A DNA stretch of 64,000 bases from Blastochloris viridis (GTDB taxonomy: Bacteria; Pseudomonadota; Alphaproteobacteria; UBA2136; UBA6156): positions 124,001 to 188,000 of the forward strand of contig VAFM01000001.1 in assembly GCA_005768725.1 (NCBI GenBank), written 5' to 3'. Positions within the stretch are counted from its first letter, which is position 1. The number at the start of each line of letters is the position of its first letter. Under the pieces are notes generated by a model. The model was not told the origin of the DNA and searched no databases. It was given only the letters and a program-made list of their open reading frames with translations. Shown here piece after piece: positions 33,220 to 41,267 of the stretch. The translations under genes and the position numbers were made by a program.

Positions 33220-33248
33220 GAGAGAGCCTTGTTGTTGGAAGAGTTATA

Positions 33249-35525
33249 TCAGCGGCGCGATGGTTGGGAAACGACCTTGTGGACGAAGGCGTGCATAGCT
33301 TCGGTCGCGTTTGTAAGTGAAAGGTGCTGGGCGGCGTAGTCTTCCAGCGTTTTGCCCAGTTGCTGGCGTGGCGGCTTAGTGGCTTGCAGCAGGAGAATAA
33401 GCTGCGAGACCATGGCTTGCAGCGAGGCGTTGGGTACCAGCCAGCCGTTGATGCCGTCTTCCACGTAATAGATCTCCGGGTGGTGGCGCGGACCGTTGGG
33501 GAGGTCTGGCGCATAGGCCAGCACCGGTACACCGTAAGCCAGTGCGTGGTTGACGCCCAAGCCTGCGGCGCCCATGAGCCAGAACAGCTGGCTGCGGTTG
33601 TAGTAGGTGGCCAGCGCGGCTTCATCGTGGATGGGGCCGGGGAGGTGGATGCGTTTGTTCAGCTCGGAGCCAGCTAACGTGCGCAGGGTTTCCAGCTCGG
33701 GGCCGCCGCCGATGATGGTGAGTTGAGCGGTGGGGATGTGTTCCCAGATCTGCGGCATGGCGGCGATGGCCTCGAGGAAGCGTTTATCCGGCGTGATGCG
33801 CCCGACCATGAGGATGTGGAGGGCTTTGGATTTTTTCCATTCGGTGGTGCGGAGCTTGAGGATGGGGGCGATATCGATAGTGTTGGTGACGTAGCCGATG
33901 GTGGCGTGGGGCGCCATAGTCTGGAGGTATGTGGCCTCCGGTTTTGTGTAGGTCAGGTAGCCATCGGCACGGGTGAGCATGAGGCGGCGAAGGGTGGTGA
34001 AGACCTTGCGGCGCCAAGGCGATGTGCCAAAGGCCACCGGTGCGCCGTGGCCCCAGAGGATGAGTTTGGGGACGCGTATGCCCAGTGCCTTGAGCCATGG
34101 CCAGAGCAGGATACTCAGCCAGGTGGATGTCATTTGGGTACCGGCTTCGAGGATTATCGCATCCGGTTTTTGGCGGCGGATAATAGTGAAAAGCGGCACG
34201 TGGCAGCGGTAGGGATTACCAAGGAACAGATAGCGGAACGTGGTGAGCCACGGCGCTTTAAGGACTGCGTTGAAGCTTTGCGGGTTGGGGAAGTTTGTGG
34301 CTGCGGCGACATTCCAGCCGTAGGTGTTGGCCAGAGACTCGAATACCGGTTTGCGGTAAGCGGCGACCACGCGCTGGATGATGGTGACGCGGGGTTCGGC
34401 AGGATGGTTTTTGGAGGGGCTAAGGTGATTTAGCACGGCCTTGAACTGCGGCCAGAGGGCTTGGGCCGTGAATTGCTTGGCGCGGGCGAGGCGGGCTTTT
34501 TTATGAGTTTGCGGATTGGTTGTGAGTGAACGCAGCATGGCGCTGGCGAGGGCGTCGGCATCGTTGACCGGGACGAGGGTGCCGATTTCGGGTGAGGTGA
34601 GAATCTCGGCGGGGCCGTAAGGAGCGTTGGTGGCGATGACCTGGGTTCCGGTGGCGAGCGCTTCGATCAGCACGTTGCCGAAGGCTTCCAGTTGCGAGCT
34701 GCTGACGTAGGCGTGGGCGTGAGCCATGTAGTCGGCCGGGTTGGCGACATTACCGAGGAGTTGGACGGGTGCGGGATTTGGGAAGTTTTCTGCAATAAAG
34801 GCTTCCAACTGCGGGCGAAGGTGGCCGCTGCCGCCGATAAGCAGGCGGGTGGACGGGTTTTGCGCGTGGACTTTGTGGAAAGCCTTGAGAAGGTTCAGAT
34901 GGTTTTTGGTGGCGACCAGACGGCCGAAGGAACAGAAGGTGGTGAGGGAGGCATCCTTCAGCCACGGGTGCGGGGCGGGGGATTTGGCGGCGGTGGCAAA
35001 GGCTTCGGTGTAGGCCGGGTTGTAGACGGTGGCGACACTGTTGAGGGGGAGGTTGGCCCAGTGCTCCACGTCTTGGGCCGTGCCGTGGCTGACGCCGCTA
35101 ACGGCATCCGACTTACGGACGGCGTGGCGCATGAGTGTGTAGCGCAGGTACTCGGCCAGTGGCGACTGTTGGGTGTTGAGACGGCTGCCGATGCCCGGTG
35201 AGCTGGGCATGTAGGCCCAGAGTTTCATCCAGGACGGACGTAGGGCCTGTGCGTAGATGAGGGTAAAACCGCCCGCGATGAGGATACTGTCTTCCGGTTG
35301 GCGGCGGAGGTACTGAAAAAGGGCGCCGGAGGCCGTGAAGGCGTAGCGGGAATTATTGATGTGAAGTTCGGCGCCGGAGGGGATTTCGGACGCCAGTGGG
35401 CCGCTGTGCTTCTGGCAGAAAAAAGCGACCTGATAGCCTTCCTCCAGCAACCGGGAGGCCCAACGCGTGTAGGTGGTGGCGATTCCGCCGTGCTGGAGCT
35501 GGTCGAGGACGAAGATGATTTTCAT
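33249..35525 (-). CDS. Tandem two-domain GT4 glycosyltransferase (fusion)
   Basis: A 758-residue chain about twice the usual length, holding two complete GT-B transferases. The first (residues 1-375) has FVLDQLQHGGIATTYTRWAS at the start, SFGRLVATKNHLNLLKAFHK near 200 and SSSQLEAFGNVLIEALATGTQVIATN near 283 (landmark). The second (about 385-750) has ILMVGRITPDKRFLEAIAAM near 580 and a degenerate donor site GAAGLGVNHALAYGVPVLAY near 660. Each could add a different sugar in sequence. The second lacks the usual E-x7-E pattern (it reads GLGVNHALAYG), so it may differ in mechanism or be weak. It is divergent from the beta-propeller gene by under 90 bases. Confidence 0.87.
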   Translation of the reverse strand: MKIIFVLDQLQHGGIATTYTRWASRLLEEGYQVAFFCQKHSGPLASEIPSGAELHINNSRYAFTASGALFQYLRRQPEDSILIAGGFTLIYAQALRPSWMKLWAYMPSSPGIGSRLNTQQSPLAEYLRYTLMRHAVRKSDAVSGVSHGTAQDVEHWANLPLNSVATVYNPAYTEAFATAAKSPAPHPWLKDASLTTFCSFGRLVATKNHLNLLKAFHKVHAQNPSTRLLIGGSGHLRPQLEAFIAENFPNPAPVQLLGNVANPADYMAHAHAYVSSSQLEAFGNVLIEALATGTQVIATNAPYGPAEILTSPEIGTLVPVNDADALASAMLRSLTTNPQTHKKARLARAKQFTAQALWPQFKAVLNHLSPSKNHPAEPRVTIIQRVVAAYRKPVFESLANTYGWNVAAATNFPNPQSFNAVLKAPWLTTFRYLFLGNPYRCHVPLFTIIRRQKPDAIILEAGTQMTSTWLSILLWPWLKALGIRVPKLILWGHGAPVAFGTSPWRRKVFTTLRRLMLTRADGYLTYTKPEATYLQTMAPHATIGYVTNTIDIAPILKLRTTEWKKSKALHILMVGRITPDKRFLEAIAAMPQIWEHIPTAQLTIIGGGPELETLRTLAGSELNKRIHLPGPIHDEAALATYYNRSQLFWLMGAAGLGVNHALAYGVPVLAYAPDLPNGPRHHPEIYYVEDGINGWLVPNASLQAMVSQLILLLQATKPPRQQLGKTLEDYAAQHLSLTNATEAMHAFVHKVVSQPSRR

Positions 35526-35612
35526 TCTTCTTGATTTTTAGCCCATGGGGTGGGGGAAATCAACGCAGCACGGGATTGTGGTAACCAAGGTTTTTGGACA
35601 TACTTGCGCCAG

Positions 35613-37070
35613 ATGATAACCCGCCTGCTTTTGATGACCCCCGCCAATGCCGCCTGGGCCGAACCGTTTTTGGCGGAGGTGATGGCGTGCGGGATTCCTG
35701 TTGCGTGTCTGGCGGGGGCGAGCGGGTATCTGGACGGTTGCAAAGCCGATGTGACCGCGTGGTATGCGGGGTTGGCGATTGTGACAGCGCCGGGCGCAGG
35801 CGATTGCGTGGTCTGGCTGGCCGATAAACCGCGTGCTGTGGCGGGTGTGCCGGTGGTCTCGGTTGGCCGGGTAGCCCACGCCTTGAGCGGTGTGCGTGAA
35901 GTGGCGCGCCGGGCGGACGTGACGGTTGTGACCCTGGATTTACGGGATGCGCAGGGGGTACACGTGCTGGATACGCGCGTGCTGTCTACTCAGCGGCGCT
36001 GGCACCGTAACCGTGAGATGATGCGCGGCTATGCCGCTGTGATGCTGTGTGACTGGCTGCAACGTGTGGTGCAGGAGCCCAAGGCTTATGCGCGCGTGGT
36101 GGGGGAGAGTGAGTTTGCATCTTCCAGGATTGGTGGAGGGCTGGACGTACTGCGCTATGCGGTGTGCGGCTATGCGCGTTTGGTAGCAGAGAAAGGTATG
36201 ATGCTGGTCGCCAAAGCCTTGCGGATTCCGCGCGGAGTGTGGACGCTTGCGCTGGTGGAAACGCAAGGGGATAACGTGCGCTTTACGCCACTGGCCAAGC
36301 CGCGCGGTGTGGTGCGGGCGGATCCGTTCGTGGCCACGTTTGAGGGGAAAGAGTGGCTGTTTTTTGAAGAATACTCGGTGCTGGATAAGGCGCCGAAAGG
36401 CGAACTGAAGTGTGCGCCGCTGCTGGCCGATGGTATGCATGGTGACGTTATTCCGTTTTTGGCGCGGCCGTATCATTTGAGTTATCCGCAGATCCTTCAT
36501 GATAAAAAACGTATATTTTTGCTGGCGGAAAGCCATGCAGCGCGCCGGCTTGAGCTGTTGTTATGCCTCGAAGAGCAGGGGCGTCCGGTTGTGGACGCGA
36601 CACCGGTAAAAGTGGTGATGGAGAATGCGTCGGTCGCCGATGCGACCTTCTGGCAGAACCCGGATACCGGAGAACGTTGGCTGTTTGCCAGTTTGAGCCG
36701 TACGCGGTGTGTTGACCACGCGGTAGAACTGCATCTGTTTAAACTGGGCAGTACCGACGGCTGGACACCCGAGCCGCACCCGATGAACCCGATTGTGAAA
36801 GATTGCCGTTTTGCACGCTGCGCCGGAGCCATGTATGTGGATGAACAGGGGCGCTTGATACGCCCTGCCCAAGCGCATAGAGGTGGTGTATATGGGGCGG
36901 ACGTGCATTTGATGGAGATTACGGATATCAGCGCAAACAGTTTTGCCGAACGGCGTGTGGGCGGGTTCAGCCCCGCCATGGCGGCGGGCTTTGATGGGGT
37001 GCACCATGTGTGCCGGTTGGGGCCTGGGCGTTATCTGGTAGATGCGCGCAAGGCGTGGGAACTTTCGTGA
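35613..37070 (+). CDS. GINT1-like beta-propeller transferase-associated protein
   Basis: A ~485-residue two-part protein. Residues from about 215 onward resemble the beta-propeller N-terminal domain of glucosaminyl-inositolphosphoryl-ceramide transferase-like proteins (GINT1_N-type): RADPFVATFEGKEWLFFEEY, YHLSYPQILHDKKRIFLLAE, and VADATFWQNPDTGERWLFAS. The first ~200 residues are alpha/beta and may bind a nucleotide or formyl donor, but I see no firm motif. In bacterial loci such proteins accompany formyl- or glycosyltransferases. The start is uncertain: GTG 35550, ATG 35613 or ATG 35634, none with a clear ribosome-binding site. Its stop overlaps the flippase ATG by one base. Confidence 0.7.
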   Translation: MITRLLLMTPANAAWAEPFLAEVMACGIPVACLAGASGYLDGCKADVTAWYAGLAIVTAPGAGDCVVWLADKPRAVAGVPVVSVGRVAHALSGVREVARRADVTVVTLDLRDAQGVHVLDTRVLSTQRRWHRNREMMRGYAAVMLCDWLQRVVQEPKAYARVVGESEFASSRIGGGLDVLRYAVCGYARLVAEKGMMLVAKALRIPRGVWTLALVETQGDNVRFTPLAKPRGVVRADPFVATFEGKEWLFFEEYSVLDKAPKGELKCAPLLADGMHGDVIPFLARPYHLSYPQILHDKKRIFLLAESHAARRLELLLCLEEQGRPVVDATPVKVVMENASVADATFWQNPDTGERWLFASLSRTRCVDHAVELHLFKLGSTDGWTPEPHPMNPIVKDCRFARCAGAMYVDEQGRLIRPAQAHRGGVYGADVHLMEITDISANSFAERRVGGFSPAMAAGFDGVHHVCRLGPGRYLVDARKAWELS

Positions 37071-38383
37071 TGATGAACCATGTGTTTGAGTTGGTGAACA
37101 AACAGTTCCGGTCTCCGGCGCGGCGGCAGTTGATGTTCATGCTCATGGCGACTGTGACCGGCTCGGCCCTCACGCTGGTGGTGCAGATGGTGCTGGGGAT
37201 GCTGCTGCCGCCGGACGAGTTCGGTGAAATCCGGCTCATTTGGGGGTATTTTTTGCTGGCGGCACCGTTTGTGCTGCTGGGAGTTGTCGCTCCGCTGGGG
37301 CGGTTGGCTATCTCGCCGCGCAGCCATGCCCGGCGGCTGCTTTACTGGCGCGAAACCCTGCGCTGGTGGCGCATACCGGGGGTGATCGTGACACTGGGGC
37401 TGGCGGGATTCTCTTTAATGGGATGGATCACTGTAAACCCGACGCTGATGGTGCCGCTGGCGGTGATGATGCTGAGTGTGCCGCTTTGGTGCATGACCGA
37501 CCTGTACCAGACGTTCTGGAAGTTCATCCGGGCGCGGAATATGGCGTCCATCGGGCTGTTTGTGGCCAAGCTTGGTTTGCTGGTAGGATTACTGCTGGTA
37601 TGGCTGCGGCCGTTTGAGACTGCGGCGCTGAACTTTTCATCCGGCTACGTGCTTGGGATGCTGGGAGCCGTACTGGGCCTGCACCTGATGCATGGCCGTG
37701 CCACCGCAACGCTTGAACCATGCGATACCCATGACCGCCTGAACGCGCGTGAGTGGGGCGTTGTAAAACGCTTTATGCCCGTGGCGCTGATAGCCAATGT
37801 GGTGAATGTGCTGGCCGTACAGATGGACGTGATACTGATGGACCGCTTTGCCATAGACCCCCATGAAGTAGGGCTTTACCTGTTTGCCATGATGTTTGCC
37901 GCCACCGTGCTGCTGGTGCAGGACCCGGTGATCTCGTTTTTGCTGCCCGAGCTTGGCACCGTGAACGAGCGTGAACCGGAGCGGTTAGCGCGCAAAGTTC
38001 TGGTGTATCAGGCCGCATTATCGGGCTTTATGCTGATGATGGCGGTGGCGATGGTCGTTGTCGTACCGTATTTGATCACGTGGTTTTTTGATGAGGCTTA
38101 CCGCGACGCCTCGCGGTATTTGCCGTATGTGGGGCTGGTGGCTGTGGTGCAGGGAAGTATGGGGATTTTATATCAGGGGCTGTTTGTGCGGAACCAGATG
38201 CATCTGAGTACGCTGTTCACGATGATAGCGACGCTTATTGCGCTGTGCACGGCCGTGCTGCTGATGCCGCATTATGGCTTGTGGGGTTTGATCATCGGGA
38301 AACTGACAGGCGGCGTTGTGTTTGCCGTGCTTGGGATTACGGCCCTGTTGCGGTTTCAAGGCGTGAAAATGCATGACAACTAA
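37070..38383 (+). CDS. Wzx-like polysaccharide flippase
   Basis: A 437-residue integral membrane protein with 12 predicted membrane segments in the layout of the MOP/PST exporter family. The first segments start QLMFMLMATVTGSALTLVVQ, the middle has VAVQMDVILMDRFAIDPHEV (a conserved acidic turn, typical of the seventh segment), and the end reads YGLWGLIIGKLTGGVVFAVL. It should flip undecaprenyl-linked O-units to the periplasm. Both neighbouring genes overlap it (one base before, 11 bases after), so it is co-translated with the beta-propeller protein and a methyltransferase. A PglK-like ABC flippase is also present in the locus. Confidence 0.85.
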   Translation: MMNHVFELVNKQFRSPARRQLMFMLMATVTGSALTLVVQMVLGMLLPPDEFGEIRLIWGYFLLAAPFVLLGVVAPLGRLAISPRSHARRLLYWRETLRWWRIPGVIVTLGLAGFSLMGWITVNPTLMVPLAVMMLSVPLWCMTDLYQTFWKFIRARNMASIGLFVAKLGLLVGLLLVWLRPFETAALNFSSGYVLGMLGAVLGLHLMHGRATATLEPCDTHDRLNAREWGVVKRFMPVALIANVVNVLAVQMDVILMDRFAIDPHEVGLYLFAMMFAATVLLVQDPVISFLLPELGTVNEREPERLARKVLVYQAALSGFMLMMAVAMVVVVPYLITWFFDEAYRDASRYLPYVGLVAVVQGSMGILYQGLFVRNQMHLSTLFTMIATLIALCTAVLLMPHYGLWGLIIGKLTGGVVFAVLGITALLRFQGVKMHDN

Positions 38384-39044
38384 TCTGATACACCGCGTTT
38401 GTGCTGTTGTCCGCACCGAGGGAACAGGGACGCTGGTATGGAAAATGCTGCGTTATATCCCGCTGCGTTTACGGCTTTATGTGTGGTTGCCGCTTGCGTA
38501 TCGGCTTGGCCTACCGACACCGCTGAAACTGCCCGACAGAACCTTTTTGGAACGGGATGTGTTTGGCTGGCTGGCCGCAAAGCCGGAGGTAAAGCGTGTG
38601 CTGTTTGCCGGTATTGAAAGCTACACCTGGCATTATTACAGGCTTTTGCCGGACAAGGCGTTCTTTACGATCGATATATCGCCGCAGCAGGAGAAGTGGG
38701 GACGTAAGGGGTTTCATACGGTTGGCTCGGTTACCGATTTGAGCCGTTTGTATAAGCCTGAGAGCTTTGATGTGGTGGTTATGAATGGACTTATCGGGTG
38801 GGGGTTGGACAAGAAGGATGACATCAACCGCTCGTTCCATGAAGCCTACAACGTGTTGGCCAAAGGCGGCTTGCTGATCGTCGGGTGGCCGAACGAGCCG
38901 AAATATATTGATTTCCGGTTGGATGAACTGGATGGCTATGCGTTGTTTAAACCCTACGTACCCAAGGCGCTTGGACTGGAGCAGCATCGGGTAGAAGTGA
39001 GCCCGTGGCGACGCCACACGTTCGACTTTCTGATAAAGGCGTAG
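38373..39044 (+). CDS. Class I SAM methyltransferase, type 11-like
   Basis: A 223-residue protein with a reduced methyltransferase fold. VKRVLFAGIESYTWHYYRLL near residue 75 stands at motif I, AFFTIDISPQQEKWGRKGFH near 98 is motif II with the ribose-binding Asp, ESFDVVVMNGLIGWGLDKKD near 130 is motif IV, and NVLAKGGLLIVGWPN near 160 is motif VI. Motif I lacks the usual G-x-G, reading FAGIES, so cofactor binding should be checked. It probably methylates a sugar or lipid carrier in the O-antigen pathway. The ATG lies inside the flippase 3' end (11-base overlap). Confidence 0.78.
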   Translation: MTTNLIHRVCAVVRTEGTGTLVWKMLRYIPLRLRLYVWLPLAYRLGLPTPLKLPDRTFLERDVFGWLAAKPEVKRVLFAGIESYTWHYYRLLPDKAFFTIDISPQQEKWGRKGFHTVGSVTDLSRLYKPESFDVVVMNGLIGWGLDKKDDINRSFHEAYNVLAKGGLLIVGWPNEPKYIDFRLDELDGYALFKPYVPKALGLEQHRVEVSPWRRHTFDFLIKA

Positions 39045-39047
39045 CTC

Positions 39048-39905
39048 TTAACGGGCCTTTGATTTGAAATAGATGAAGTTCTGCGGAATGGCGCGGTTGC
39101 AGAACATCAGGTTCGCGCATTCGGCTGCGCTGAATTTTGAAAGGTCGATGTTCTTCTTGATGTAGTCGAGGTCGGCAAAGCCCAGCACGGTTTGGTCGTG
39201 TGTTTTGGCGAAGGCTTTGCAGAGAGTTTCGGTAATATTTTCGGCCATATCCTCGTGGGCTTCGATCAGAAGGTCGTGTGGTTTGAACTTGGCGAGATGC
39301 TGGGGAAGTTCGGCCTCGCAGCCTTCGATATCGATCAGGAAAAGTGTGCGCTCTTTAGGGTAGAGGGCTTCATTGGTGAAGTCGAACAGGCCGCCGGTGG
39401 TGAGGCGCGAAAGGTCGATGCCATTCAGTTTCACCAACGCTTTCGTCATTTCCACGCGGTCGGGCAGGATGTCGTAGGCCTGGGCTTTGATATGCGGCCA
39501 GCGTTTCATCAGGCCCGCGACATAGGTGCCTTCGGCACAGCCGACATTGATGAAATGGGTGAAGCGTTTGCCATCGCCCATGCCTTCGATGAGTTGTTGC
39601 ATCTGAGGTTCGTAGGCGCCGTAGCCGATGCCTGTAAAGAAGTGCGGATTGTTAGCCCAGTATTTAAGGCCTTTGAAGACTCCGGCGGGAATGGTGATGA
39701 GGCCATCCTTTTGCGGGAGCATGGCGAGCAGGCGTTGCTGCGTGAAATGGCTGACCGTGTTTTCCAGCCAGCGGACGCGGCGGCGGTCTTTCTGGATGGG
39801 CGTTTTTACCCAGGAAGGCGTGGCGGAGCGCTTATGCTGAAACCCCATGGCCATGGCGTAAAGGACGGGCGAATTGTTCTTTATCTGTTTGAGCCAGTTC
39901 AGCAT
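39048..39905 (-). CDS. FkbM family methyltransferase
   Basis: A 285-residue protein with FkbM-type landmarks. FINVGCAEGTYVAGLMKRWP near residues 122-141 is motif I, KAQAYDILPDRVEMTKALVK near 144 is motif II, ERTLFLIDIEGCEAELPQHL near 190 holds the D-x-E-G-x-E pattern that defines the family, and HDLLIEAHED near 214 follows. FkbM enzymes O-methylate sugars and other hydroxyls, so this gene may decorate the O-antigen. It closes the LPS locus, converging on the preceding methyltransferase gene with only 3 bases between stops. No recognisable signal peptide is present. Confidence 0.88.
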   Translation of the reverse strand: MLNWLKQIKNNSPVLYAMAMGFQHKRSATPSWVKTPIQKDRRRVRWLENTVSHFTQQRLLAMLPQKDGLITIPAGVFKGLKYWANNPHFFTGIGYGAYEPQMQQLIEGMGDGKRFTHFINVGCAEGTYVAGLMKRWPHIKAQAYDILPDRVEMTKALVKLNGIDLSRLTTGGLFDFTNEALYPKERTLFLIDIEGCEAELPQHLAKFKPHDLLIEAHEDMAENITETLCKAFAKTHDQTVLGFADLDYIKKNIDLSKFSAAECANLMFCNRAIPQNFIYFKSKAR

Positions 39906-40101
39906 GGTCTCTCTCCTGAGTTGGGCGAATGGAGTAGACTTAGCATATTCGTGGGCAGGAGGGTTTGGGTCTGGTCACAAAGCAGGCATTGGCTCTTAAA
40001 AAGCGTTTTTAGATTATTACGAAATTATCGAAATATAATTTGACGTCCGATTATGGCTGGCGTAGCTGTTGTGTGTCCAACAATCAAGGAGACACCTTCA
40101 T

Positions 40102-40608
40102 ATGACACTCGGAATGTACTCTGCCAGCGTACCGGTATTTGTGCGCAACCTGCAGAACCTCGCGGATATTCTGGCCAAGGGCCAAAGCTACGCTGCGGAA
40201 AAGGGCCTGAACGAACAGGACCTGGTGCAGGGGCGCTTGATCGAAGATATGTTCCCGCTGGCCCGTCAGGTACAGATGGCCTGCGACAGCGCCAAGTTTG
40301 CCGCCGCGCGTCTGGCCGGTGTAGAGGCCCCCAAGAATGAAGATACCGAAGCCAGCTTTGACGAACTGCAGGCCCGCATCAACAGCACCCTCGCGTTTCT
40401 GAAGAGTGTGGATGGTGCCAAGGTCGATGGGACCGAAGACAAAGCGATCGCGTTCTCCAACAAGGGTGGCGATTACAGCTTTAACGGCCGTGATTACCTG
40501 TTCCAGTTTGCGCACCCGAACTTCTTCTTCCATGTGACCACGGCGTACGACATTCTGCGCGCCAAGGGCGTACAGGTAGGCAAGAAGGATTACCTCGGCG
40601 CGTTTTAA
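40102..40608 (+). CDS. DUF1993 family protein
   Basis: A 168-residue cytoplasmic protein of the DUF1993 family, which is predicted to adopt a four-helix DinB-like bundle. MTLGMYSASVPVFVRNLQNL at the start, LIEDMFPLARQVQMACDSAK near 47 and AHPNFFFHVTTAYDILRAKG near 137 are the family signatures. His residues in the last segment resemble DinB-type metal ligands. AAGGAG lies 10 bases upstream of the ATG and fixes the start, rejecting a more upstream one. Its function is unknown in the family. A strong hairpin follows the stop and is shared with the convergent gene. Confidence 0.88.
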   Translation: MTLGMYSASVPVFVRNLQNLADILAKGQSYAAEKGLNEQDLVQGRLIEDMFPLARQVQMACDSAKFAAARLAGVEAPKNEDTEASFDELQARINSTLAFLKSVDGAKVDGTEDKAIAFSNKGGDYSFNGRDYLFQFAHPNFFFHVTTAYDILRAKGVQVGKKDYLGAF

Positions 40609-40620
40609 GTGTGCCTAAAC

Positions 40621-40656
40621 GCCAAAAGGGCAAGGATGTCTCCTTGCCCTTTTTGG
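40621..40656. terminator. Terminator hairpin, copy 1 of a duplicated sequence
   Basis: AAAAGGGCAAGGA (40624-40636), loop TGTC, TCCTTGCCCTTTT (40641-40653), then more T. It lies between two convergent genes. Bases 40625-40652 are identical, loop included, to 41221-41248. Confidence 0.88.
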
Positions 40657-40669
40657 TTTTGATGTCGTG

Positions 40670-41119
40670 TTATCCGTTTGGTGTGATGGTGTGCGGTTCG
40701 TCAATCTTGAGGCTGATGAAGCTTGCCGATCGCGGTGCCTCACAGCGCAAGCTGAATGGCCGCTGGTTAATGCCGAGTGGCATTTTGCGGTCTTCCAGTA
40801 TCAGCTTTCTGCGGCGTTCATCCTCTTTCGCGTCCTCAATCGCGTCGAGTTGTTTCTGGACGTTTTCGGCCAGCTCGAGGCTCATGTCATTATGGAAATA
40901 CAAGGGCTTTTCGAAGAACGGACGGTCTTTTGCGACAAGCGACGCGTAAAAGACGAGAGGGCTGAGAATCCTGTTGTTATCCAGATTGAGATACTGGCCA
41001 TCGGGACATTTTTTGAAGTTGCCGGTGAGGCAGGTGAACTGGTCCTCGCCAGTGAACGTGACCGTGGATTCGGGTTGTTTCCGGAAGAATACCGAAAAGA
41101 ACTTGGTGAAAATGTTCAT
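40670..41119 (-). CDS. Hypothetical protein, 149 aa
   Basis: Unrecognised. It begins MNIFTKFFSVFFRKQPESTV, which puts a short amphipathic or weakly hydrophobic helix at the start, followed by a beta-containing part (FTGEDQFTCLTGNFKKCPDG) and a charged helix (ENVQKQLDAIEDAKEDERRR) that could form a coiled coil. The frame stays open 270 bases further upstream, but that part crosses the second hairpin and the end of another gene and is Arg-rich, so I place the start at the ATG at 41119. The gene is bracketed by two identical terminator hairpins. Confidence 0.6.
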   Translation of the reverse strand: MNIFTKFFSVFFRKQPESTVTFTGEDQFTCLTGNFKKCPDGQYLNLDNNRILSPLVFYASLVAKDRPFFEKPLYFHNDMSLELAENVQKQLDAIEDAKEDERRRKLILEDRKMPLGINQRPFSLRCEAPRSASFISLKIDEPHTITPNG

Positions 41120-41217
41120 TGTGCTGCTTTCCCACGCAATGCGTGATTCGGAGTGGTCGTGGCGCATGTGTAGGTATGCCTGGATGATTTTACAAGCCTT
41201 ATGCGTCAGATAGATAT

Positions 41218-41252
41218 GCCAAAGGGCAAGGATGTCTCCTTGCCCTTTGTGG
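41218..41252. terminator. Terminator hairpin, copy 2 of a duplicated sequence
   Basis: AAAGGGCAAGGA (41221-41232), loop TGTC, TCCTTGCCCTTT (41237-41248). It lies just downstream (minus strand) of the Pro-rich membrane protein gene. The 28-base core is identical to the hairpin at 40625-40652. Confidence 0.8.
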
Positions 41253-41267
41253 TGTCGATAAAGCCTT

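Noticed and set aside
17410..39905. Distal attachment repeat (copy of tRNA-fMet 3' end)
   Set aside because: I read the intergenic stretches to the right of the integrase and found no copy of the T-arm/acceptor end, so no island boundary is called.
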